This document shows positions 8,549 to 16,313 of a stretch of 64,000 bases of DNA, piece by piece. Within the stretch, counting starts at the first letter, position 1, and each line of letters opens with the position of its first letter. This DNA comes from an uncultured Opitutaceae bacterium (lineage in GTDB: Bacteria; Verrucomicrobiota; Verrucomicrobiia; Opitutales; Opitutaceae): the NCBI GenBank assembly GCA_951813085.1, contig OX638348.1, positions 4,535,627-4,599,626 of the forward strand, read 5' to 3'. Position numbers and translations under genes: made by a program. Below the pieces are notes generated by a model that was not told where the DNA came from, ran no database searches, and saw nothing but the letters and a program-made list of their open reading frames with translations.

Positions 8549-9376
8549 TCATAGTCGGCTCCCCAGTTTCTCAAGTTTGTCTCGCAAGTTTTGTTCGAAT
8601 TCTCCGCGCTTGATGGTGTCCGCCGCCAAGAGCTTGTCGCTGGATGCTTCAAGCGACAGGACCTCCCAATGGCCCCGCTTCAAACGACGATCTGCACCCA
8701 TGCGCGGCACAAGCCAAACAATGTCGCCGTCATCAAGGTCCTGAGATGGGTTGCCGGACGGACCACCAATCGCTTCAAAGAACGGATAATCGACAGAAAC
8801 GGCGAGTTTGGTGCCCCATCGTCGCAAGGTCGGCCCCTTAACTTGAAGTTGCGGCATGAGCCTTTTTGCGCTTGAAGACCGCCAGTCAGGACGGCGCGGC
8901 GCAGATGGCGAAGGCGGGTCCCTTTCTTCACTCTCCAACAGCATTCGGAAATCGGCCTCCATGCCTTTGCCAGAGAAATAAACAGCCTGAATCTCCAACC
9001 CGTACCAGTCCGACGCCTGGTTATTCCCGGCTACTACTAGATCGATTCGCCCTGCGGCACGCCCGGTTGACGGTGATCGCATAAATGGTACTTCGGGCGC
9101 GACATACACATCTTGAAAGCCAACAATCTCAGCGAGCCACAGTGGAATCAGATTTCCCTCCTCGAATCGCCGCGGACAGGTGATAACCGGGTCGTTCTCC
9201 CTGGATTGGATCGAACACACGCCGCCTTTCTTGCTGCAAGGCGGGTTTCCCGACTGGAAAGGACAGGGCGGCGGGGCGGTCTGTTTCAATGCGGCTCGGG
9301 CGAAAGCCTGCCTTTGAGGCGGCGCAAGCGTTGTTAATGGATGGCCGAACCACTCAGCGATTCCGTACCGGCTCAT
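8549..9376 (-). CDS. NotI-family type II restriction endonuclease
   Basis: 275 residues. The N-terminus RYGIAEWFGHP, followed by CPF...NPPCSKKGGVCS and CPRRFEEGNLIPLW, is the hallmark of the NotI restriction enzyme family; the cysteines correspond to the iron-binding fold of NotI. GRIDLVVAG followed by GLEIQAVYFSG is the likely PD-(D/E)xK site (D, then E-x-Q as in NotI relatives). NotI itself cuts GCGGCCGC; the site of this enzyme cannot be read from sequence. Its start overlaps the methyltransferase stop by 4 bases (ATGA), a tight R-M operon with the methyltransferase made first. Confidence 0.88.
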   Translation of the reverse strand: MSRYGIAEWFGHPLTTLAPPQRQAFARAALKQTAPPPCPFQSGNPPCSKKGGVCSIQSRENDPVITCPRRFEEGNLIPLWLAEIVGFQDVYVAPEVPFMRSPSTGRAAGRIDLVVAGNNQASDWYGLEIQAVYFSGKGMEADFRMLLESEERDPPSPSAPRRPDWRSSSAKRLMPQLQVKGPTLRRWGTKLAVSVDYPFFEAIGGPSGNPSQDLDDGDIVWLVPRMGADRRLKRGHWEVLSLEASSDKLLAADTIKRGEFEQNLRDKLEKLGSRL

Positions 9377-10254
9377 GCAAACAGCGGGCTGGAAGTAATC
9401 ACCAGTTCCGGCATTTGGTTGTGATGGGTGTTCTTCATGGATAGCAAAACCGCGTCGAAGTCGTGCTTCCTTACCAGATCAATAATTTGGGGAGATGCGT
9501 CATACGTCATTAGGAAGCAAGGACGATACTTGGCAAGCAGCGCGAACAATCTTGCGTGGTCAACTTCCGAATGCGCATAGAGCCGAGACCCGGCGCGCTT
9601 GCCGCCGTCACCGGTATATGGGGGATCTAGAAACACCGCTGCCTGGCGGCCCCAGCCGCGCAATAGAGACGGCAACAGCTTTACCCCGTCGCCTTCGAGG
9701 AAAGTGATGCGATCATTGCAGTTCTGCAAGGCCAACAGACGCTCGGCAAGCGTATCAGGATACCAGCGCGACAGGATGCCGCGCCCATTCTCGCCCTGGC
9801 GGCTAAACGATGCGCCCGGAGCCAAAATCCCGCCCCGCCGGGTACGGTTCAAAACGAGAGTGCGAAAGGCGTGCTCTTCAAGGGATCTAGGCGGTTCGTT
9901 CAACAGCTTGTTCAGGCTTTCCAGGGTTGGCTCGAATTGCCTAACCCGTTCAGCCAGCGTTGTCCCTGATTCAAAAGCGCCCCGCCAAAACGCGGCAACG
10001 TCCCTGTCAATTTCCAGCATCACGGCCTCACCAACAAGGTTTTCCGCAATCGCCGTCAAGGTCGCGATGCCGCCCCCCGCAAACGGCTCGATCAGGAGCC
10101 GCGCGCCCGCATGACGCAACCACTCTCTGATGTGCGGGATCAACCACGTCTTGCCACCGGGATAGCGCAAGGGACTGCGCTGCGGAACGGTCGCGACATT
10201 GACGACCGGGATCCGGGAAACGGGAAAATCGGCTACAGCCGTAGCCGCACTCAT
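9373..10254 (-). CDS. D12-class DNA adenine methyltransferase, partner of NotI-type enzyme
   Basis: 293 residues. S-adenosylmethionine-binding start SPLRYPGGKTWLIPHI (the RYPGGK box of Dam/D12 enzymes), then LIEPFAGGGIATL (motif I), NRTRRGGIL, and catalytic VFLDPPYTGDG (DPPY). C-terminal end: MPELVITSSPLF. It is the upstream gene of the R-M operon and should methylate adenine in the site cut by the NotI-like enzyme. Its ATG overlaps (ATGA) the stop of a 23-codon leader frame that is the captured 5' end of a DUF6941-like gene (see 10251-10322), so it is probably expressed by translational coupling. Confidence 0.88.
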   Translation of the reverse strand: MSAATAVADFPVSRIPVVNVATVPQRSPLRYPGGKTWLIPHIREWLRHAGARLLIEPFAGGGIATLTAIAENLVGEAVMLEIDRDVAAFWRGAFESGTTLAERVRQFEPTLESLNKLLNEPPRSLEEHAFRTLVLNRTRRGGILAPGASFSRQGENGRGILSRWYPDTLAERLLALQNCNDRITFLEGDGVKLLPSLLRGWGRQAAVFLDPPYTGDGGKRAGSRLYAHSEVDHARLFALLAKYRPCFLMTYDASPQIIDLVRKHDFDAVLLSMKNTHHNQMPELVITSSPLFA

Positions 10255-10322
10255 GATCGCGCCTCTACAATTGTACTGTCTGAAAACAGGAAAGCTGCTA
10301 AAATAGGTTCAGATTTGGACAT
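10251..10322 (-). pseudogene. Captured 5' end of a DUF6941-like gene acting as leader of the R-M operon
   Basis: A 23-codon frame beginning MSKSEPILAAFLFSDSTIVE, with stop TGA inside the ATGA that starts the methyltransferase. It matches residues 1-21 of the intact protein at 13460-13879 (MSESEPVLVAFLLSDSAIVE) with conservative changes; similarity ends abruptly where the methyltransferase begins. So the R-M operon was joined to the start of a second copy of that gene and probably uses its ribosome binding site and promoter. Confidence 0.75.
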
Positions 10323-10437
10323 AAGGAACGGGAACAGATGTATCCATCCGCGATTCTATCAGACTAGTCAAGGCTTGGAATAGTCGGGTAGTGTCCTAAT
10401 TTGAATTGATGAAATCCGGAACTATGTCATTTTTGAA

Positions 10438-10500
10438 ATTGGTGGAGGTGTGGGGAATCAAACCCCATGGGCCACGATTGTAGAGTCCGGCCAGCCTCTG
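10438..10500 (-). other. tRNA/tmRNA 3'-end-like fragment
   Basis: Read on the minus strand, the segment ends with GGGG-TTTGATT-CCCC (a T-arm-like hairpin), ACACCTCC, A, CCA. This is the layout of a tRNA or tmRNA 3' end, and ACACCTCC-A-CCA is close to the usual tmRNA terminus. No matching 5' half is nearby and the T-loop departs from TTCGA. It may be a decayed attachment site left by a phage, supported by the P63C remnant next to it. Confidence 0.35.
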
Positions 10501-10521
10501 CCGCCCCCATCAATAAGGAGT

Positions 10522-11265
10522 TTAACGAACCGATTTTCTTTTCTTTATCGGGGTAGACGTTCCGAGTTCGGTTACCTCAATTATTGGATAAGCCTTGTCT
10601 ATGAATTTCTTAAACTGCTCCCAGCTATTTGAGACCCTCATCAAGGCGGTAACGGCCTCAATGTGGGCTCTCAGTTGCGGATGTCCTACATTTCCGGTAA
10701 GCCACTGAAGAAGCTTGTTCTTCCTTCTTCCCTTAGCCACCGGTGGAGATTTAGATTTCAATTCATCGACGATACCAGGGGCAAGTCTTTTGTAGACAAT
10801 ATCCATCGTGTAGGCGCTAATGACCCTTGGCCCCTGCATTGTGGCAGGATCAAATTTCCACTTCTTCAATCGAAATATTTCTTCATAGAAATCAGTCGGA
10901 AATGTCTTTGTCCAAGGTTGCAGCTCTTTGGCAATAAAGCGCTCTAGAATCTCCCCCAAGGCGTTTCGGGCCCGTTCGTATTGGTAGCCCGTAGCCTCGT
11001 CAACCAGTGCCGTGATGCCAACATGCGCCAGGGCTCGCATTATCAGTTTCGCTTTCGCTGCTATCTCGATTTGGGTTTTGCGAAGTTTGCCGTTTTCGTC
11101 GGCGTCTAGCCATACGTCGCATATTTTTGGAATGATCTCGGCCTTGATCCCGATCGCCGACCTCCCGTTTTCAGTCCTGTATTTCACTGTGATATTCTGC
11201 AGGTGACCTAAATGCTTGGTTATGAACGGCTGCAGGTTCTTAAATGCTAGGAATCGCGGGACTTC
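10522..11265 (-). pseudogene. P63C-domain phage protein, 5'-truncated
   Basis: An annotatable frame of 221 residues begins at a GTG (11187), but the same frame stays open upstream with family-like sequence (FLAFKNLQPFITKHL) to about 11265. The body carries the P63C pattern: GIKAEIIPKICDVWLDA, GYQYERARNALGEILERFI, then TKTFPTDFYEEIFRLKKW and a G-H-P-x-L-x-x-H near the C-terminus. Complete family members have some 80 more N-terminal residues, replaced here by an unrelated plus-strand frame. Function is unknown; P63C proteins are common in prophages. Confidence 0.7.
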
Positions 11266-11510
11266 TGCAGGTGAAGCCGAAAAGCAGGACCAAGTATCTG
11301 GATTCGCTGATGATCAAGGAGGTTCTAGAGAAACCGCTATGCGTTTTCGGCGGCCTCAAGCGGGAGAACATGGCGGACGGGCGATGCTACTGCGGTGTTG
11401 CGAAAACGAGATTTCTTGACAAAGGTATTAAAGTTCCTTTCCCGCCTGACAGACTTTTCGTGGTGTTCGTAAACGATAGAGACGAGATATTCGACTGGGA
11501 CATGGTCTAG
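11244..11510 (+). CDS. Hypothetical protein, possibly phage-derived
   Basis: 88 residues from ATG 11244, with a composition like a real protein (KYLDSLMIKEVLEKPLCVFGG, then RLFVVFVNDRDEIFDWDMV). It starts inside the truncated P63C remnant on the other strand, so it was joined there by rearrangement and its first 12 or so codons may not be original. It is followed on the same strand by three further small genes including a holin remnant. No family recognised. Confidence 0.45.
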   Translation: MLGIAGLLQVKPKSRTKYLDSLMIKEVLEKPLCVFGGLKRENMADGRCYCGVAKTRFLDKGIKVPFPPDRLFVVFVNDRDEIFDWDMV

Positions 11511-11569
11511 GAGAGTCCCGCATTTTCTAAGTTCCCGAAGGATTTCGACGATAGATTCACTGAATTGCT

Positions 11570-11815
11570 ATGGCCAAAAACAGAGACTTCCTAGATCATA
11601 TCCTGGAAAGCGTTCCAGAGAAGGGCTCCTTCGAGCCCGGCGCGGTCTACATCGAGGAGGGCGACAAGCTCATCGTGATGATAGAGGACGTTGACTACAA
11701 TGCAGAGCGGATAGACTCGATACTCACCGTCTACAAGGCGGACAAAGGCGGGCGCGGCATCGGGATCAAGGAGCTGGAGACCGAACTGAAAATCCATAAA
11801 GGCAAGGAGACCTGA
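11570..11815 (+). CDS. Hypothetical protein upstream of holin remnant
   Basis: 81 residues, acidic and lysine-rich (MAKNRDFLDHILESVPEKGS; EGDKLIVMIEDVDYN). It ends 3 bases before the holin remnant, so the two form a unit; small genes of this kind sit next to holins in prophages and gene-transfer-agent clusters. No family recognised and no membrane segment. Confidence 0.55.
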   Translation: MAKNRDFLDHILESVPEKGSFEPGAVYIEEGDKLIVMIEDVDYNAERIDSILTVYKADKGGRGIGIKELETELKIHKGKET

Positions 11816-11818
11816 CCG

Positions 11819-12191
11819 ATGGCCATCCCGTCATTTTTAAAACCCATCCTGGGCCCCGCCGTCGAGAAGGTCCTGGATCTCATCCCGAACAAGAACGAGG
11901 GCGCCTTGGAAGCGTCGGCGGCCCAAACCCGGGTCAACGAGCGGGAGGCGGCGCCCGGCCATCGGCTGGATTTGCGGCGCCGCGCTGGGGTGGAACTACA
12001 TCGCCCAGCCAATCCTGATGTGGATCGGATTTCTTTCGGGCCACGATCTTTCCGGCGCTCCGAAACTGGACACGGGGGAGCTCATGACGATCCTGCTCGG
12101 AATGCTGGGGCTGGGCGGCCTGCGGACCTGCGAGAAATTCAAGGGCGTGGCCGGAAGGGACCGCCCGGGAAGGCGGCGGGAGCGCTCCTGA
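11819..12191 (+). pseudogene. 3-TM holin of gene-transfer-agent type, frameshifted
   Basis: Frame 1 gives MAIPSFLKPILGPAVEKVLDLIPNK up to about 11955. A second frame then gives RPAIGWICGAALGWNYIAQP, ILMWIGFLSGHDLSGA, LMTILLGMLGLGGLRTCEKF, ending at TGA 12189-12191. Together this is the layout of GTA_holin_3TM proteins (membrane-permeabilising, for release of particles). The usual W-R-P segment is shortened at the junction, so both a small deletion and a frameshift separate the halves. A further fragment of a related gene lies at 14081-14125. Confidence 0.65.
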
Positions 12192-12242
12192 AGGCGTTTC
12201 GGCCCTTGCAATGGCGGCGATAATACATAGCTTGAAACGGAA

Positions 12243-12518
12243 ATGGAATCGAAAGAGACGCTCGGAAAACCGCACCCCGCGCGGCGCCCGGTAACGATCC
12301 GGATCTACCCGCGCGACGACTATTGCAGCTACGAGGACCCCGTAAACGAAATCTTCATAGAGTCCACCCTGGACGAGGCGGGCTGTCTCAACGACGGCTT
12401 GCTCATGTGGCAGTTCTGGCTTGAGCGCATAGAGGGGATCCGGTGCCCGAAAGGCCCTAAGGGGAAGGAGGCCCCCTTGCGGGGGCGGTTTGTGGAAACA
12501 AGAGGATCGCATGACTGA
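12243..12518 (+). CDS. Hypothetical protein
   Basis: 91 residues from ATG 12243, including RIYPRDDYCSYEDPVNEIFI and NDGLLMWQFWLERIEGI. It is the last frame of the phage-like run 11244-12518 on the same strand. No signal peptide, no recognised domain. Gene status is moderate: codon use and composition look natural, but nothing else supports it. Confidence 0.4.
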   Translation: MESKETLGKPHPARRPVTIRIYPRDDYCSYEDPVNEIFIESTLDEAGCLNDGLLMWQFWLERIEGIRCPKGPKGKEAPLRGRFVETRGSHD

Positions 12519-12686
12519 TCTGCGTATTTAGAAGCTTCTCTACAAAATCCCATTCCTTACGTGTTATGTATTCGGAATCCGAATTTCCTGCTTCTGGAGC
12601 TATTTCTAGAGATGAAGTTGTACTCATTCGTAGGCAATTATCGTCTTTATACGATTTTTCCTCTCGAGAAGACACCCTGAGGGGAG

Positions 12687-12902
12687 TTGGTTTACAAGCC
12701 AGATGAAAAGTTCCCTAACGAAGTCATCGTAAATGATGTAATCGAGTTTCCGGAGGAGAGTGAGTTGCCGAAGTTGTCTGATCTAAAAGGTATGGCCCGA
12801 AATGCAACCAACGGATTGAGCTCCGAGGAATTCACCAGAAAAATTAGGGGAATGATATATTTGACATCCCTTATTCATAAGGAGCTGGAGGAGTTTCCGT
12901 AG
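12687..12902 (+). CDS. Small acidic hypothetical protein
   Basis: 71 residues from a TTG (MVYKPDEKFPNEVIVNDVIE; later RGMIYLTSLIHKELEEFP). A good intrinsic terminator 24 bases after the stop supports it being transcribed. No family recognised. The start is uncertain because no ATG precedes the conserved-looking part. Confidence 0.4.
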   Translation: MVYKPDEKFPNEVIVNDVIEFPEESELPKLSDLKGMARNATNGLSSEEFTRKIRGMIYLTSLIHKELEEFP

Positions 12903-12925
12903 TTCCCTGGAGAGCTAGCTTCTTG

Positions 12926-12957
12926 AATGCCGATCCCGGGAGGGGTCGGCATTTTCT
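12926..12957 (+). terminator. Intrinsic terminator after 12687-12902
   Basis: A 12-bp stem AATGCCGATCCC with GGGGTCGGCATT (one T-G pair), loop GGGA, followed by TTTTC. It ends just before the toxin gene that converges from the other strand. Confidence 0.75.
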
Positions 12958-12963
12958 TGCAGA

Positions 12964-13236
12964 TTATTGATAGATAGAGTGAGTGCCAATATCTAATGAT
13001 ATAACTTTGTTATCTTCGATGTAGAATACCGACCTGAGGTCTGCTTCAATCCAACAACTAAAAACGTTGGTTTTGAATTTTGCGGTCAGCTTTTTGATTT
13101 TGTGCGTTCGAAGGGACGAGTCGAAAGGATCTCTTTTGAAGACATCGAACTTCTCCTTTGCCAAACGCTTTTGAGGAGTGGAAAGCTTATTGAACGACTT
13201 TTTGTAGTGCTTTGTTTTATGAAACGTATAGGACAC
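12964..13236 (-). CDS. RelE/YafQ-like toxin
   Basis: 90 residues: YTFHKTKHYKKSFNKLSTPQ, then RTHKIKKL, VFSCWIEADLRSVFY and VISLDIGTHSIYQ. The order S-L-x-x-H-x-L, then R-x-x-F/Y and D-I-G-T-H near the C-terminus is that of RelE-superfamily mRNA interferases of the YafQ/RelE-like group. The gene starts 6 bases after the stop of a small acidic protein that fits as antitoxin. The ribosome-dependent RNase role is inferred from the family. Confidence 0.72.
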   Translation of the reverse strand: MSYTFHKTKHYKKSFNKLSTPQKRLAKEKFDVFKRDPFDSSLRTHKIKKLTAKFKTNVFSCWIEADLRSVFYIEDNKVISLDIGTHSIYQ

Positions 13237-13242
13237 GAAAGG

Positions 13243-13455
13243 CTAGTCCTCCAGTCCTATGTCAAAATCTTCCAGCTCTCCTCTTTGAGCTTCCTTCCAC
13301 GACGCTAACAAAGACTCGGGAATGTCGTCATCGGTTTCGAGAATAATGGCGTTTCCCACGCTCGCGTGATAACAAGGCACTGTTTTTATGAAATGAGGCC
13401 GCTCGCTTAAAAAAACGCTTTGGGCTTCATTGGGGGTTTCAATGGGAATTGGCAT
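13243..13455 (-). CDS. Probable antitoxin partner
   Basis: 70 residues from ATG 13455 (MPIPIETPNEAQSVF), chosen over an upstream in-frame start that overlaps the preceding gene. Acidic C-terminus (LASWKEAQRGELEDFDIGLE), typical of a toxin-neutralising tail. Directly upstream of the RelE-like toxin with a 6-base gap. No known DNA-binding motif is obvious, so it is called an antitoxin from size, charge and position. Confidence 0.6.
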   Translation of the reverse strand: MPIPIETPNEAQSVFLSERPHFIKTVPCYHASVGNAIILETDDDIPESLLASWKEAQRGELEDFDIGLED

Positions 13456-13459
13456 GGAT

Positions 13460-13879
13460 CTATTTGGTTTTGGGTAACAGATTAATTGTGATCGGCCTCT
13501 TCGTAAACTCGTCTCCATTGAGAAGGAGTTTGATTTCGTACTTTCCTGGTTGATGAAACGTCACTGGAGGTATCGGAAAGGGTATCTCCAAGTATTGATC
13601 TTGATCGAAGTTCGTACCGCCTCTTTCCATTCTCGCTGATGTCGCGCACAATACATGACCAGTTATCGGCTCGGCTATTTGCAATGAAAATGTCATTTCT
13701 GTAGCAGCACCCAAATTCGTTAGCATAATTGTCGCATAAAACGGAGCAACGGTCGCAGGGAATTCTCGCAGATTGAATTGTGAAAAACAACCGATCAAGG
13801 ACAACTTATTAGTGTTCGCCTCCACTATGGCGCTATCAGACAACAGGAAAGCTACTAAAACGGGCTCGGATTCGCTCAT
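13460..13879 (-). CDS. DUF6941-like hypothetical protein
   Basis: 139 residues, start MSESEPVLVAFLLSDSAIVE. A beta-rich sequence with LSLIGCFSQFNLREFPA and a C-terminal FHQPGKYEIKLLLNGDEF resembling an immunoglobulin-like sandwich, as in DUF6941 proteins of unknown function. It ends just upstream of the antitoxin gene. Its first 20 residues are repeated in the leader at 10251-10322, showing that a second copy once existed nearby. Confidence 0.6.
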   Translation of the reverse strand: MSESEPVLVAFLLSDSAIVEANTNKLSLIGCFSQFNLREFPATVAPFYATIMLTNLGAATEMTFSLQIAEPITGHVLCATSARMERGGTNFDQDQYLEIPFPIPPVTFHQPGKYEIKLLLNGDEFTKRPITINLLPKTK

Positions 13880-14257
13880 ACAATTAGTTTCGGCTTATGA
13901 GTCTAGAAGTTTAACACACTAGTCAATAGATCAATTTGCCTATTAATTGGACAGTTGCTCAGGAACCCTGTTCAGAAAACTTTCAATTCTCGCGGGACCA
14001 GTGTAAGTCTAGCGTTTTGCTGCCGCTCCAAACGAGCGACTTTTTGCACCTCGATTCAAACCGCATGGGAGTGATATGGTTTGATGTGGGTCGGCTACCT
14101 GGCCGGGCACGACCTCTCCGGCGCTCTCGCGCAGGGGGCCTTGCATTCGATGTTCTTTCTAGCGCTTAAGAACATCAGCTCGAATCATTTACACAAAAAA
14201 TTTTACAGGCTCTTACCTAAGGAGCACCGACTTGTTGGAACGTTCACTCGTCCTTGT
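13880..14257. other. Gene-free stretch with holin fragment
   Basis: The only recognisable content is a holin fragment at 14081-14125 (plus strand; frame LMWVGYLAGHDLSGA), matching LMWIGFLSGHDLSGA of the holin remnant at 11819-12191. The rest shows no supported gene. Confidence 0.5.
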
Positions 14258-14761
14258 CTACTCCGACGCTTGCGTGATCTTGCTGATTGCGGGAACAAGC
14301 GAATCCAAATCAATCATATCGCTCAATTTCTTAGTTAGCTTGAATGTGACTGATTGTCCTTCTGCCATTCTTACTAATCGTCCCGCATTACCTTCAGCTA
14401 CATCTCCCTTTCGCCATAACGAATAGACTATCTTTTGTGGGCAGAGCCCGACACAGAGCAAATAATTGTAATCGCGATCTAATCTGACGTGGTTGTATTG
14501 AAAAGTTCCATTTGCACCGAGTGACGCGGTCTTTACTTCAAACTTAACTTCGCCGATGTGAAGGTCTGTCTTTGATGTTCGATTTTCCCCGTTTTCTGCC
14601 TCAATGCCAAATTTCTTGAGGTATTGAATGATAAATTTCTCGCCAACTTCTCCTCTATTCGTGTTGCCGAGCAGGCGATACCCTAGAATCGGTGAGCCCT
14701 GCCAAATATCTTCAGGAGCTTGTTCTTTGATGATTTCTACGAGTAATCCAATTGGGTCCAT
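14258..14761 (-). CDS. Putative type II restriction endonuclease (PD-(D/E)xK)
   Basis: 167 residues. Nuclease-like core: EVGEKFIIQYLKKFGIEAE, then SKTDLHIGEVKFEVKTASLG, giving D-x(n)-E-x-K (Asp of KTDL, Glu and Lys of FEVKTA) of the PD-(D/E)xK superfamily, followed by YNHVRLDRDYNYLLCVGLCP, common in restriction enzymes of this class. It diverges from a DNA methyltransferase gene across 86 bases, the usual geometry of a type II R-M pair. The recognition site cannot be predicted. Confidence 0.75.
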   Translation of the reverse strand: MDPIGLLVEIIKEQAPEDIWQGSPILGYRLLGNTNRGEVGEKFIIQYLKKFGIEAENGENRTSKTDLHIGEVKFEVKTASLGANGTFQYNHVRLDRDYNYLLCVGLCPQKIVYSLWRKGDVAEGNAGRLVRMAEGQSVTFKLTKKLSDMIDLDSLVPAISKITQASE

Positions 14762-14847
14762 AGGTGGGACAAAACTAGTTGGTGAAAAATCGTCAAACCT
14801 ACACTTTTCGCTTGAATTGTGTGTAACACAGAATTGAATGCACGATA

Positions 14848-15843
14848 ATGAGCAAAACTACCAATAAAACATACGGAAGAACTCCTGATGATCCTGATGG
14901 TTCTCGAATCTCGATGCACATACGAATGCGTCCTTCGGTAAAAAGTAGGCTCAAGACTCTCGCCGAGGAAACCGGAAGAACTATGATAGAAATTCTAGAA
15001 TCTGGTGTGGCTGTCCAAGAAGACCAGCAGGAATTCAATATGGTATCTCGTGTTAATGGCACCAATGGGGCCGCACCTAGAAGGACCGTAAGGTATGCGC
15101 ATGGAAAAAACCTTAAGGCAAAGAAGACGGCCCGAATAAATGGCGGGTCTCCTACGAATGATCTAGTGCTATCCTGCTACCAAGACTCAAATAATGCAGT
15201 ATTCCCTCACATACTTAAGCTATATGTGCCTGAGGGCTCGAAGATAGCCGATTGCACTTACGGAAAAGGAGTATTCTGGAAGGACGTCGACCAAACAAAA
15301 TACAAATGTTTTTTTTCCGACCTGAAAAGAGAAGGTGTGCCAGAAAATGTGAAAGCTGGGGTGGATTCTCGGAGATTGCCCTACAAAGCGAAATCGCTCG
15401 ACGCTCTAGTATTTGACCCGCCTTACATGCATACTCCTGGAGGGACTGCTCATAACGGACACCAGAACTTCGAACAGTATTACGCGAACAATGCCGAGAT
15501 AGATGAGCAGGTAGCTAAACAGATCTGGAAGGAGACTAATGGATCTCCGCCGAAATATCACGAAGCTGTTCTTGATCTATATTTTCGTTCTGCCCGAGAA
15601 GCCATTCGGGTGCTCAAATCGGAAGGAGTCTATATCGTAAAGTGTCAGGATGAGGTGTGTGCAAATCGTAATCGATTTACTCACGTAGAGATTATGAACG
15701 AATTGGCAGCCTATGGATTTAAGTGCTTGGATATTCTTGTCGTTATGAGGAACAACAAGCCGGGGGTGAGTCGACTTAAGAATTCGCAAGTTCACGCGCG
15801 GAAGAACCATAGTTATTTTTTGGTCTTTAGAAAGGGGAAGTAA
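14848..15843 (+). CDS. DNA methyltransferase with N-terminal ribbon-helix-helix-like domain
   Basis: 331 residues. Residues ~19-52 (RISMHIRMRPSVKSRLKTLA, then TGRTMIEILESGV) look like a ribbon-helix-helix DNA-binding domain. The rest is an amino-methyltransferase: motif I around residues 135-142 (DCTYGKGVFW) and catalytic DPPY at 190-193 (FDPPYMHTPGGTAH). Motif order I then IV is that of N6-adenine or N4-cytosine enzymes. It is transcribed away from the PD-(D/E)xK nuclease gene, so the N-terminal domain may bind the shared promoter and set the methylase/nuclease balance. That role is inferred. Confidence 0.82.
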   Translation: MSKTTNKTYGRTPDDPDGSRISMHIRMRPSVKSRLKTLAEETGRTMIEILESGVAVQEDQQEFNMVSRVNGTNGAAPRRTVRYAHGKNLKAKKTARINGGSPTNDLVLSCYQDSNNAVFPHILKLYVPEGSKIADCTYGKGVFWKDVDQTKYKCFFSDLKREGVPENVKAGVDSRRLPYKAKSLDALVFDPPYMHTPGGTAHNGHQNFEQYYANNAEIDEQVAKQIWKETNGSPPKYHEAVLDLYFRSAREAIRVLKSEGVYIVKCQDEVCANRNRFTHVEIMNELAAYGFKCLDILVVMRNNKPGVSRLKNSQVHARKNHSYFLVFRKGK

Positions 15844-15967
15844 CTTCGGTAACGCGGTTCACTAGTGTCCAACTAAGGATGTGTTTCTATTTTCTAAGGT
15901 TATGGCGTTTGATGCGCCCTGGAAAAAGAGGGCAATCGATCCGTTGGGTTTAAAAAGGGAAGGAGGA

Positions 15968-16054
15968 TGGTACCAGAGGCCGGACTCGAACCGGCACACC
16001 ATTGCTGGCGGGAGATTTTGAATCTCCTGTGTCTACCAATTTCACCACTCTGGC
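15968..16054 (-). tRNA. tRNA-Leu (anticodon CAA), second copy
   Basis: Identical in sequence to the gene at 4313-4399: the same acceptor stem, CAA anticodon, class II variable arm and encoded CCA. Confidence 0.93.
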
Positions 16055-16095
16055 ACTGCTTAGATTTTACTATTTTCCTTTTGGGATACAAAATC

Positions 16096-16143
16096 GCTTG
16101 CGGATTTTGAATCCGCCGCGTCTACCAATTCCGCCACCTGGGC
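16096..16143 (-). pseudogene. Truncated tRNA-Leu, second copy
   Basis: Same cut as 4441-4488. Here the 5' end reads GCCCAGGTGGCGG, closer to a normal leucine tRNA than the GCCTAGG of block A. Confidence 0.7.
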
Positions 16144-16313
16144 ATCCTTTGAATGAGGAGAGAGGTGTATGCCTGTCCGGCCAACCGGAGGCAAGCCAAA
16201 TTCGGCAATTGAGGCGTCTCGCAATAATTAATTTCTCCTTTGCGAAAAAAGCATTTGAAATCGGGTGGCGGGCTCCCCAAGTTTTCCAGCCTTTCCTTTA
16301 TGTCGGGCCATGG

